Origin: CAYOHP01 sp964403795 [NCBI: uncultured bacterium]
GTDB lineage: Bacteria; Muiribacteriota; UBA6191; CAZXTJ01
Assembly (NCBI GenBank): GCA_964403795.1
Contig: CAYOHP010000033.1
Location: 1-51,708 of the forward strand
Length of the DNA: 51,708 bases
Direction of reading: 5' to 3'
Below the pieces are notes generated by a model that was not told the DNA's origin, made no database searches, and saw only the letters and a list, made by a program, of their open reading frames with translations. A program made the position numbers and the translations under genes. This document shows positions 42,775 to 50,487 of this stretch, piece by piece; the stretch's first letter is position 1, and each line of letters begins with the position of its first letter.

Positions 42775-43773
42775 TCAGCCGGACCGGCCGGCGCGCACCG
42801 CGGCGAGGAGCTGGCGCGCCGAACCCTCGTCGATCCCCAGGATCCGACCCAGTTCCCGCAGCGAGGATTCCTCGTCCTCGTCGATCTCGCCGTCCGCCAG
42901 GGCCAGTTCGAGGCAGCGGCGGTAGGCGCCGACCCGATCCAGGGGTCGGGCCGCGCCCAGCTCGCCCGAGGCGTGGCGCTTCCTGGCACGATCGATGGAG
43001 GCCTGGGCCCGATCCTTCGCCACGCCCAGGAGGGCGATGGCCCGGACCAGGACCTCGCGCTCCCGGGGATCCGCCACCCCGTCCCGGAACACGTCCTCCG
43101 CCAGCAGATCGAGCAGCGCCTCGGGCACGGCCCGAGCCACCCCCGGACCGGGAGGGGAAGCACCGGGCTCCCGGGTCCCGGCCGCACCCGCCGGCGAGCC
43201 GCCGGGCGAGCGGCCGACCAGCCGCGGCGCAAGGGCCGGGTGGCCCGCGGAGATCGCGATCTCCGAGGACGTCAGGCCACCGGGCGATCGCCGACCCGGG
43301 TCCGCACCCCGGGCCAGCAGGAGTTCGGCGGTGGCCGCGTCGCCGTTGTGGGCGGCCACCATGAGCAGGGTGTTGCCGCGCCCGTCCGGGAGCTCGACGT
43401 CCGCCTCGTGCGGGAGCAGGATCGCCACCATGGCGGCATCGCCCTTGGAGACGGCCCACCGGAGCGGGTGTTGTCCGGAGGCGCCGAGCGATGCCCCGGC
43501 CGCGAGCAGACCTCGCACCACCTCCGGATGCCGGTACACCGTGGCCAGGAGCAGGGCGGTGGCGCGGTCCTCGTCACAGGCGTCCAGGTCCGCTCCCCTC
43601 CCGACCAGCAGTTCGACCGCGGCCAGGTGCCCGCCCTTGGCGGCCTCCATGAGAGGCGTGCGCTCGGCGTCGAAGCCGGCGGTCCGCGCCTCGAGGCCTG
43701 CTCCCGCGTCCAGGAGACGCGTCAAGGCGGCCACGTCGCCCGCGGCCGCCGCCCTGTGGATGGGTTGGGTCAT
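42775..43773 (-). CDS. Ankyrin-repeat protein with C-terminal TerB-like domain
   Basis: 332 residues, GGAGGG upstream. About five ankyrin repeats (~1-175): PIHRAAAAGDVAALTRLLDA, TPLMEAAKGGHLAAVELLVG, ATALLLATVYRHPEVVRGLL, HPLRWAVSKGDAAMVAILLP, NTLLMVAAHNGDAATAELLL. A Gly/Pro linker (~190-215) and a helical domain follow with LLAEDVFRDGVADPREREVL and LELALADGEIDEDEESSLRE, the paired acidic EF-hand-like pattern of TerB/DjlA proteins. A cytoplasmic scaffold or stress-response role is possible. The reading frame probably once went on into the segment below 42775. Confidence 0.8.
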   Translation of the reverse strand: MTQPIHRAAAAGDVAALTRLLDAGAGLEARTAGFDAERTPLMEAAKGGHLAAVELLVGRGADLDACDEDRATALLLATVYRHPEVVRGLLAAGASLGASGQHPLRWAVSKGDAAMVAILLPHEADVELPDGRGNTLLMVAAHNGDAATAELLLARGADPGRRSPGGLTSSEIAISAGHPALAPRLVGRSPGGSPAGAAGTREPGASPPGPGVARAVPEALLDLLAEDVFRDGVADPREREVLVRAIALLGVAKDRAQASIDRARKRHASGELGAARPLDRVGAYRRCLELALADGEIDEDEESSLRELGRILGIDEGSARQLLAAVRAGRSG

Positions 43774-43831
43774 GGATGTCCCTCCGGGTCCTCGGGAGCC
43801 CACCCCGGGGCGCGGCTCCCGGCCTTCCCCG

Positions 43832-45175
43832 CTACCGCGACGCCCGGGCATCGAGGTGGAGGAAGGCCACCATCGAGACCAGGGCACCGGCCGCCACCGC
43901 CAGCAGTCCCGCCAGGAACACGCCCCAGCCGTGGTTCTGGGCGATCGAGCCCCCGAACCAGTTGAAGAGGAGCGAGCCCGAGTAGCCGAAGACGTCGATC
44001 AGGGCGACCAGGAAGCCGCTGTGCTTGCCCCCGAACTCGATCGAGAAGACGCTCATCGGCAGGTAGTAGGCCGGGGCGATCGAGAACCCGAGCACGAAGA
44101 CCGAGGCCATGCCGAGCACCGCGCCCGCGCCCGGATCCAGCCCGAGGCGGGGTAGGGCCACCAGCGAGAGCACCGCCAGGGTCGCCACCCCGAGCAGGAT
44201 CGCGTGCAGGCGGACCAGGGCCTTCTTGTCGAAGCGGTCGTAGCCGATCCCGGTCGCCACCAGCGCCAGGAACATCCCGGCCGGGAACACGCTGCCGGCC
44301 ATGGCCGCCCGCCCCGGCTCGACCTTCATGGTCTCCTTGAAGAAGAGCGGCAGGAAGTTCAGGAAGTCCATGAGGATGGTGAGCAGGGCCAGCGCCGCGC
44401 ACACCAGCCAGACCCGCCCGCTCTTCGCCATCTCGAGAGTGGCGGCCTTCAGGTCGAGGTCGTCCAGGGGATGGGCGGGGCGGACCTTCGGGGGGCCGGC
44501 GTCGTCGGCAGGATCGGTCGAACTCGCCGGGTCGGAGAGGCCCACGTCCCGGGGATGGGAATGGAGCAGCTTCAGGCAGAGGACCGCGGCGAGCACCGTG
44601 GTACCGGCCGAGACGAAGAACAGGGTCCGCCACGACACGGAGAGGAGCAGCCAGCCGAGCACGATGGTGGCGAGCATGGTCCCGACCCGGCTGGCGGTGG
44701 AGACCACGCTCCAGACCCGTCCGTAGCGCGAGGGCGGGTACCAGGCGCCGATCACCTTGGCCATCGCCGGCCAGCCCCCGGCCTTGAAGAACTGGATCAG
44801 GAAGACCAGGCCCATGAACCAGCCGAGCGAACTGCCGAGCCCGAAGCAGGCGGTGGCCACCGCGGTCAGCACCAGGCAGGCGACGAAGGTGGTGCGCCCC
44901 CCGAACACGTCGGCCAGCGGCCCGATCACCAGCTTGCCGGCGATCGACCCGGCGGCGTTCAGGCTCATCAACCGGCCGTAGCGCTCCTTGTCGATCCCCA
45001 GCGTGGGGTCGCCCTCCATGGCGGGGCTGGCCGCGATCACGGTGTTCTGGCAGAGCATGAAGGCCACGTAGCCGACGTACATGGTGGCGAGCACGATCAG
45101 CTCCCAGCGCAGGCGCCGGGCCGTGTCCCCCCCGGCGACCGCCTCGTCCGGGCTCCCGCTCCCGCCCTCGGCCAT
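43832..45175 (-). CDS. Major facilitator superfamily transporter (organophosphate/GlpT-like branch)
   Basis: 447 residues with about 12 hydrophobic helices. MYVGYVAFMLCQNTVIAASP in the first helix, SIAGKLVIGPLADVFGGRTT (motif A-like loop) and FKAGGWPAMAKVIGAWYPPS, GRVWSVVSTASRVGTM match the OPA/GlpT group, where this segment lines the pore. A polar loop (~200-245) separates the two halves. It should exchange a phosphorylated or acidic small molecule. No linked catabolic gene is evident. AAGGGGG precedes the ATG weakly. Confidence 0.88.
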   Translation of the reverse strand: MAEGGSGSPDEAVAGGDTARRLRWELIVLATMYVGYVAFMLCQNTVIAASPAMEGDPTLGIDKERYGRLMSLNAAGSIAGKLVIGPLADVFGGRTTFVACLVLTAVATACFGLGSSLGWFMGLVFLIQFFKAGGWPAMAKVIGAWYPPSRYGRVWSVVSTASRVGTMLATIVLGWLLLSVSWRTLFFVSAGTTVLAAVLCLKLLHSHPRDVGLSDPASSTDPADDAGPPKVRPAHPLDDLDLKAATLEMAKSGRVWLVCAALALLTILMDFLNFLPLFFKETMKVEPGRAAMAGSVFPAGMFLALVATGIGYDRFDKKALVRLHAILLGVATLAVLSLVALPRLGLDPGAGAVLGMASVFVLGFSIAPAYYLPMSVFSIEFGGKHSGFLVALIDVFGYSGSLLFNWFGGSIAQNHGWGVFLAGLLAVAAGALVSMVAFLHLDARASR

Positions 45176-45233
45176 GGATCGGCCCCCTTCTCCTCCCGGA
45201 GCGCTGGGTCCGGCCGGGAGGGTCGCGGCCCCC

Positions 45234-45239
45234 ACGGTA
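45234..45239 (-). promoter_or_regulatory. -10-like TACCGT upstream of the MFS gene
   Basis: TACCGT on the minus strand, about 58 bases before ATG 45175; TACCAT (45283-45288) on the plus strand serves the divergent HAD gene similarly. Confidence 0.3.
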
Positions 45240-45302
45240 GCAGGCTCCCTGGCCCCGATTCGCGCCGCAGCCGGGACCGGACTACCATCCGGCCCGACCC
45301 CG

Positions 45303-46103
45303 ATGAGCTCCACCCCCGGCGACCGTTCCGCATCCCGCCTCGGCCCGAACCGGTCCGGCGCCGCCCTTCGGCATCGGCTCCCGCTCGGCCCCCCAGGGCG
45401 GCCCCCGGCCCTCGCCCTGGTCCTGGGCCTGGTCCTGTTCCTCGCCGCCCCGGCGCCCCGGGGGGCCGGAGCCGATCCGACGGCACTGGCCCCCACTCCC
45501 GAGGCGAGCTGGAGCGCGGCCCCCGAGGATCCGATCCGGGCCGTGTTCCTCGACCTCGGCGACACCGTGGTCACCGGCAAGCGCCAGTGGGTGCCCGGAG
45601 TCCGGGAGGGACTCGCCCGCCTGAAGGCCGCCGGGATCCGCCTCGGGGTGATCTCGAACACCGGTCGGCTCTCGCGCCCGGAGCTCCTCGACCACCACCT
45701 TCCTCCCGACTTCGATTTCGGGGAGTTCGACCCGGAGCTGGTGCTGCTCTCCTCCGAGACCGGACTCGAGAAGCCGGATCAGCGGGTCTTCCTGGCAGCC
45801 CGGGACCGCTCCGGTCTCGCGGGGGGCGAGATCGTCTTCCTCGACGAGAGCCTGGCACCGGTGCTGGCCGCCCAGCGCGCCGGCATCCTGGCGCTCAGGG
45901 TGGCGATCGTCCGGGGCGAGGACGGTGCGGTGGCCCGGAGCGAGCTGCCCGAGCTGTGCGCCGCCCTGGCCCGCCTCGGCCCCGGCCCGACGCCCACCCC
46001 CGGACCCGCCCCCGCGCCTGCCGGTCCCGAGCCGGCCCCGTCCGCGGTGCCGTCCGTATCCCAGGCTCCCCCCGCCCCCCGGGAGACCGCCCGCGTCCCC
46101 TGA
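45303..46103 (+). CDS. HAD-superfamily hydrolase with N-terminal membrane anchor and Pro-rich tail
   Basis: 266 residues. The N-terminal ~35 residues are basic, followed by a hydrophobic segment ALALVLGLVLFLAAPAPRGA, so the enzyme should face outward. The HAD core has AVFLDLGDTVV (motif I: nucleophile Asp, with the second Asp position changed as in DLGxT-type HADs), GVISNTGRLS (II), LEKPDQRVFLAARDRSG (III) and IVFLDESLAP (IV). The C-terminus (~225-266) is Pro/Ala-rich. Export of a HAD protein is unusual. Stop and next promoter are joined: TAGACT of the helicase gene begins right after the TGA. Confidence 0.8.
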   Translation: MSSTPGDRSASRLGPNRSGAALRHRLPLGPPGRPPALALVLGLVLFLAAPAPRGAGADPTALAPTPEASWSAAPEDPIRAVFLDLGDTVVTGKRQWVPGVREGLARLKAAGIRLGVISNTGRLSRPELLDHHLPPDFDFGEFDPELVLLSSETGLEKPDQRVFLAARDRSGLAGGEIVFLDESLAPVLAAQRAGILALRVAIVRGEDGAVARSELPELCAALARLGPGPTPTPGPAPAPAGPEPAPSAVPSVSQAPPAPRETARVP

Positions 46104-46109
46104 TAGACT
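46104..46109 (+). promoter_or_regulatory. -10-like TAGACT, leaderless type, abutting the previous stop
   Basis: TAGACT begins the base after the HAD stop (46101-46103); 7 bases later is ATG 46117. No Shine-Dalgarno. Confidence 0.5.
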
Positions 46110-46116
46110 CCCCACC

Positions 46117-48162
46117 ATGGGCGAGCGAGACCTGAACCAGGCACAGGCAGCCGCCGTCACCCACCCACCCGGACCGCTCCTGGTGCTGGCCGGGGCCGGC
46201 AGCGGCAAGACCCGGGTGCTCACCCAGCGGGTGGTCCACCACATCCGCTCCCACGGGGTGGCGCCGGACCGGGTGCTGGCGGTGACCTTCACCAACAAGG
46301 CCGCCCGGGAGATGCAGGAGCGGGTCGCCCGGGCCCTCTCGCTCCCGGTCGGTGCACCCCGCCCGGTGATCCTCACCTTCCACTCGCTCGGGCTCCGCCT
46401 GCTCCGCAAATTCCGGAAGGCCGCCGGGCTTCCCGAGGTCTTCGCCATCTACGACCAGGGCGACCAGCGGGCGCTCGCCCGTCGGGTGCTCACCGACACC
46501 CGGGTCCAGGTCCCCTCCTCGCTCCAGCCTGAGGGCCTGCTCGCCTACGTCTCCGACCAGAAGGCGCTCCGGCGCGGCCCCGACGAGGCGCTCGCGGCCG
46601 GCGCCACCTTCCGGGGCCGCAAGCTCGCCGAGCTCTATCGCGAGTACCACGACGCGCTCCGGGGCGCCGGTGCCCTCGACTTCGAGGACCTGCTCTTCGA
46701 GCCGCTCCGCCTGCTCTCCCGCGACCCGGACGTGCGCACCGCCGCTCGCGACCTCTTCGACGCCCTGCTGGTCGACGAGTACCAGGACACCAACGAGAAC
46801 CAGTACCTGCTGGTCTCCGACCTTGCCCACCGCACCCGCACGCTCACCGTGGTGGGCGACGACGACCAGAGCATCTACGCCTGGCGGGGCGCCGACTACC
46901 GGAACCTGATCCGCTTCCAGCACGACTACCCCGAAGCCGCCCGGGTGGCCCTGGAGGTGAACTACCGCAGCACCGCGGTCATCCTCGAGGCCGCCAACGC
47001 CATCGTGCGCGGCATGCCGGGCCGCCTCGAGAAGACGCTCCGTCCTGCCGGGGAGGAGGGCGATCCGATCCGCCTCTTCGAGGCCCCCGACGACGAGGCC
47101 GAGGCGGTGCGGGTGGTCAAGGACCTCGCCGACCGGGCCTCCGAGTTCTCGCTCGGCTACGGCGCCTTCGGGATCCTCTACCGGACCAACAAGCAGGCGG
47201 TACCCCTGGAGGAAGCCCTGCGCCGGGCCCGCATCCCCTACCGGGTGGTGGGCGGCCAGAAGTTCTTCGAGAAGAAGGAAGTGAAGGACCTGCTGGCGTT
47301 CCTGCGCGCCATGGTCTCGCCCCGGGACGAGCTGGCGCTCCGGAGGATCTGGAACACGCCCCCGAGGGGTCTCGGGGCCGAGGCCCAGAAGCGGCTGGAG
47401 GCCCACGCCCGCGGGCGCGGCATCCCGCTCCGCGCCGCCCTGGGCGAAGCCGAGGAGGCGGGCCTCTCCGCCAAGGCCGCCGAGGGCGCCGCCGAGCTGG
47501 CCTCGGCCTTCGCCTCGCTCGAGACCCGGCGCCAGCGCGGCGAGCCCTTCCCCGGATTGGCCCGCGAGCTCCTGGCCCGCCTCGGCTACGCCCGGGAGCT
47601 CGATCGCCTGTACGAGGATCCCGGGACCACCGCCAAGAAGGCCGATGCCCTGGAAGCGTTGCTCGCCTCGATGGAGACCTTCCACGCCCGCGACGGGTCG
47701 CGGGGCCTCGAGGGCTTCCTCGAGGAGATGGCGCTGCTCGACGAACTCGACCGCACCCGCGAGGAGTCCCAGGGCGTGGGCGTGGTGACCCTGATGACGG
47801 TGCATGCCGCCAAGGGTCTGGAGTACGAGCACGTCTACCTGGTGGGCCTGGAGGACGGGCTCTTCCCCAGCGAGCGCTCGGTCGACGAGGGCGGCGCCGC
47901 CAGCCTGGCGGAGGAGCGACGCCTCTTCTACGTGGCCGTGACCCGGGCCCGGGTCTCGCTCACGGTCTCCTGGTGCCGCCGGCGCGGCCTGGATACCCAG
48001 AAGGCCCGCGACATGGAGCCGAGCCCCTTCCTGGCGCTCCTGCCCGAGACCTCGGTGACCCGCCTGGAGGCCGACCACACCGCCACCGGCGAGCTGCGCA
48101 GGGCCCGCAACCTGGAGCACATCGCCAGGTTGAAGGCCAGCCTCGCCGGGGGCAAGAAGTAG
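46117..48162 (+). CDS. UvrD/Rep/PcrA-type superfamily 1 DNA helicase
   Basis: 681 residues. All SF1A motifs are present: NQAQAAAV (Q), LAGAGSGKTRVL (Walker A), AVTFTNKAAREM (Ia), LLVDEYQDTN (II), VGDDDQSIYAWRGAD (III), LEVNYRST (IV), MTVHAAKGLEYEHVYLVGLE (V) and RRLFYVAVTRA (VI). It unwinds DNA 3' to 5' in repair and replication restart. The C-terminus is short and ends in a basic RLKASLAGGKK instead of the long RNA-polymerase-binding tail of PcrA, so it is close to Rep in size. Probably transcribed without a leader. Confidence 0.95.
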   Translation: MGERDLNQAQAAAVTHPPGPLLVLAGAGSGKTRVLTQRVVHHIRSHGVAPDRVLAVTFTNKAAREMQERVARALSLPVGAPRPVILTFHSLGLRLLRKFRKAAGLPEVFAIYDQGDQRALARRVLTDTRVQVPSSLQPEGLLAYVSDQKALRRGPDEALAAGATFRGRKLAELYREYHDALRGAGALDFEDLLFEPLRLLSRDPDVRTAARDLFDALLVDEYQDTNENQYLLVSDLAHRTRTLTVVGDDDQSIYAWRGADYRNLIRFQHDYPEAARVALEVNYRSTAVILEAANAIVRGMPGRLEKTLRPAGEEGDPIRLFEAPDDEAEAVRVVKDLADRASEFSLGYGAFGILYRTNKQAVPLEEALRRARIPYRVVGGQKFFEKKEVKDLLAFLRAMVSPRDELALRRIWNTPPRGLGAEAQKRLEAHARGRGIPLRAALGEAEEAGLSAKAAEGAAELASAFASLETRRQRGEPFPGLARELLARLGYARELDRLYEDPGTTAKKADALEALLASMETFHARDGSRGLEGFLEEMALLDELDRTREESQGVGVVTLMTVHAAKGLEYEHVYLVGLEDGLFPSERSVDEGGAASLAEERRLFYVAVTRARVSLTVSWCRRRGLDTQKARDMEPSPFLALLPETSVTRLEADHTATGELRRARNLEHIARLKASLAGGKK

Positions 48163-48275
48163 GCCCGGCTCCCCTCGGGGCCCCGGGGCGCCGGCTCCCG
48201 GCCTTCCCCCGACCGCACCGATCCCTCCCGGAAGCCTCCCCTGGTGTGCGACTCCCGCCGTACCGGAACGGGGGC

Positions 48276-48281
48276 TACACT
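48276..48281 (+). promoter_or_regulatory. -10-like TACACT before the single-span protein
   Basis: TACACT, then a 29-base GC-rich leader to ATG 48311. The leader shows no Shine-Dalgarno. The gap from 48163 otherwise holds only GC-rich possible hairpins such as CCCCTCGGGGCCCCGGGG. Confidence 0.4.
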
Positions 48282-48310
48282 CGGAATCGTCCCCGGGGGC
48301 CCCCGCTTCC

Positions 48311-49777
48311 ATGAGCGAAGACGAAGACCAGGACGACTACTACCGGAAGAACCAGGAACTCGGTCCCGAGGGCCTCTACCAGCTCGCCGCCGAGGAGGCC
48401 CGCCGACCCGGCGCGCCCGGCAACAAGCAGCGACGGATCCTCTCCCGGCTCGCCGCCCTGCTCGAGCTGCCCGACGAGAAGGCCCGTCTGATCGAGGACC
48501 TCGCCGAGCAGAAGCGCGCCACCGGCAAGCTCGGCCCGGCCCGCAAGTTCGCCCGCCGCCAGCTCTACGCCCGGACCGTGCGCTACGCCTACGGGACCCC
48601 GGAGCCGAGCCCGCGCTCCGAGGACATGCTGGCCAAGCTCCGCATGGCGCTCGACTACCAGGACGAGGACCACGAGCGGGTCATGGAGCAGCTGATCGAC
48701 CAGGGCTGGGCGCCGCCCCGACCCCTCCCGGCGCGGGCCGAGCGGGTGGCCCAGGCCGAGGCCCGCCGCAGGAAGCGGGAGGAGGACCCGGAGGAGAAGG
48801 CCGCCCTCGAGATCGCCACCGAGCGCATGAAGAAGGTGGAGAAGCTACTCGAGAGCGCCGGCGCCGCCCCGCTCCCGCCCGAGGAGGTGCCGTCCTCCCA
48901 CGAACTCAAGGCCAACCTCTTCGAGACCATGTCGGGCCTGCCGAGCGCGCCTCCCGAGCCCAAGGTGCCCCGGGCCAAGGCCACGAAGGATCCCCGCCAG
49001 CCCTTCGTCGTGGGGTTGGCGATCGGTGCCGTGCTGGCGCTCCTGCCGGTCACCTTCTTCCTGGGTACCCGCTGGGTGCGCCCGCCCCCGCCCCCCACAA
49101 GCCGACCGAGCCCGCCGCCCCCAGCGACCGCTCCCAGCCCGCCGCCGGCCACGGTGGCCCCGGTCCCCACCACGCCCCCTTCGGCGGCCGCGGTCGCCTC
49201 CCGCCCCCCGGTCGCCGCCGATCCCCGGCCGCTCGGCGAGCGCCTGCTCGATACCCTCCCTCCCTTGGGAAGCGACGGCGCCGCCGGCCTCGCCTGGCTG
49301 TCCTGGCTCCAGGCCCGGATGGCCGAACGGGCCCAGGGCGTCGACACCGAGCTCGCCCAACACCTCGACGTGCGCCGCCGCGAAGTCGACCGCCGCTTCG
49401 CGCAGCGCAACGAGGCGATCTTCCAGTCCTCCCGCGACATGAGCGAACCGACCCGCTTCGATCCCGCCCTGATCCAGGAGGGTGTGGCCCTGGTGCGGGC
49501 TGCCGAGGACGAGCCGAAGCTGGCCCAGGCCCTCGTCCACTCCTGGTTCCTGGGACTGCTCGCCTTCTACACCGAGCCCCGCGGCTACCTGGCCGACCCC
49601 ACCCTCTACCAGGGCCTCGCCCGCGTCATGGTCGACGGGCTCCGGGCCCGCCCCGTGCTGGCCAAGAGCGGCGGGGGTCTGGTGGTCCGGGTGATCGGGG
49701 AGGACCTCCGGGACTCCGAGCGGGAGGAACTCCAGGTGGTCGGCCGCGAGGTCCTCGATCGCCTGCCGAGGCCCTGA
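48311..49777 (+). CDS. Single-span membrane protein with Pro-rich linker, unknown function
   Basis: 488 residues. An acidic N-terminus (MSEDEDQDDYYRKNQELGPE) and a helical cytoplasmic domain (~25-215, including ARRKREEDPEEKAALEIATE) precede one helix at ~235-255 (VVGLAIGAVLALLPVTFFLG). A Pro/Ala/Thr-rich stretch (~258-305) links to a ~180-residue helical C-terminal domain (LAWLSWLQARMAERAQGVDT, ALVHSWFLGLLAFYTEPRGY). No family is recognised. The plan resembles the protein at 1940-4507, with linker and helix in swapped order. Probably an envelope adaptor. Confidence 0.75.
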   Translation: MSEDEDQDDYYRKNQELGPEGLYQLAAEEARRPGAPGNKQRRILSRLAALLELPDEKARLIEDLAEQKRATGKLGPARKFARRQLYARTVRYAYGTPEPSPRSEDMLAKLRMALDYQDEDHERVMEQLIDQGWAPPRPLPARAERVAQAEARRRKREEDPEEKAALEIATERMKKVEKLLESAGAAPLPPEEVPSSHELKANLFETMSGLPSAPPEPKVPRAKATKDPRQPFVVGLAIGAVLALLPVTFFLGTRWVRPPPPPTSRPSPPPPATAPSPPPATVAPVPTTPPSAAAVASRPPVAADPRPLGERLLDTLPPLGSDGAAGLAWLSWLQARMAERAQGVDTELAQHLDVRRREVDRRFAQRNEAIFQSSRDMSEPTRFDPALIQEGVALVRAAEDEPKLAQALVHSWFLGLLAFYTEPRGYLADPTLYQGLARVMVDGLRARPVLAKSGGGLVVRVIGEDLRDSEREELQVVGREVLDRLPRP

Positions 49778-49809
49778 CCCCCCCGGACTCCCGGCTCGAA
49801 GGAGACCGC

Positions 49810-50487
49810 ATGGACACCGAGCAGGTGATCGCCGCCCTGGAGCGGGCCGGCAAGCCGGCAACCGCCGCCATCTACCGCCGCCACGGAGCCGTCGACCCGG
49901 TGCTGGGGGTGCCCTTCGCCGAGATCGGGAAGATCCGGAAGAAGCTCCGGGTCGACCACGCCCTGGCCCGCGCCCTGTGGGCCTCCGGGGTCGCCGAGGC
50001 CCGGGTACTGGCCCTCCAGGTCGCCGACCCGGAGGTGCTCACCCGCGCCGAGGCCGAGGATTTCCTGGCCGCACCCGGCTCCCGCTTCCTGACGGGCTAC
50101 CTCGCCTCGCTGGTGGCGAAGGCCCCGTTCGCGGCCAGCGCCTTGGGGCCCTGGACCAGGGCGCGGGACGAGGCCACCCGCGAGCTCGGCTACACGCTGC
50201 TCGCGGTCCGCCTCAAGGACGACCCCGAGGCGCTCACCGGCAAGCAGGCCGAGGACTACCTGGCCCGGATCGAGAAGGGGATCCACGCCTCCCCCAACCG
50301 GGCTCGCCACGCCATGAACAACGCGGTCATCGCCATCGGGGTGTTCCGGCCCGACCTCCGGGAGGCGGCCCTCGCCACGGCCGGCCGGATCGGCAAGGTC
50401 GAGGTCGACCACGGCGAGACCGGCTGCAAGACTCCCGACGCCGTCGCCTACATCGGGAAGGCGGCGAAGCGGCACCTGGGCTGCTAG
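49810..50487 (+). CDS. DNA alkylation repair protein (AlkD-like HEAT fold)
   Basis: 225 residues with AAGGAG ahead of the ATG. The helical-repeat sequence includes IYRRHGAVDPVLGVPFAEIG, LARALWASGVAEARVLALQV, HASPNRARHAMNNAVIAIGV and KVEVDHGETGCKTPDAVAYI. These match the DNA alkylation repair enzyme/AlkD-like family, in which HEAT repeats grip damaged DNA and some members excise alkylated bases. The family often has this RHAMNNA and VDHGETGC segment. The stop codon TAG (50485-50487) belongs to a CTAG that appears to be the insertion site of the adjoining IS element. Confidence 0.88.
   Translation: MDTEQVIAALERAGKPATAAIYRRHGAVDPVLGVPFAEIGKIRKKLRVDHALARALWASGVAEARVLALQVADPEVLTRAEAEDFLAAPGSRFLTGYLASLVAKAPFAASALGPWTRARDEATRELGYTLLAVRLKDDPEALTGKQAEDYLARIEKGIHASPNRARHAMNNAVIAIGVFRPDLREAALATAGRIGKVEVDHGETGCKTPDAVAYIGKAAKRHLGC
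50484..50487. other. CTAG, presumed IS target site
   Basis: IS701-family elements are known to duplicate a 4-base YTAR target. CTAG here ends at the last base of the AlkD-like stop codon, and the AT-richer element begins at 50488. The second copy would be beyond the right edge. Confidence 0.4.

Noticed and set aside
42498-43232. Full-length independent gene for the whole minus frame
   Set aside because: Only the part below ~42775 has coding bias; the upstream part is a shadow of the ankyrin/TerB-like gene.
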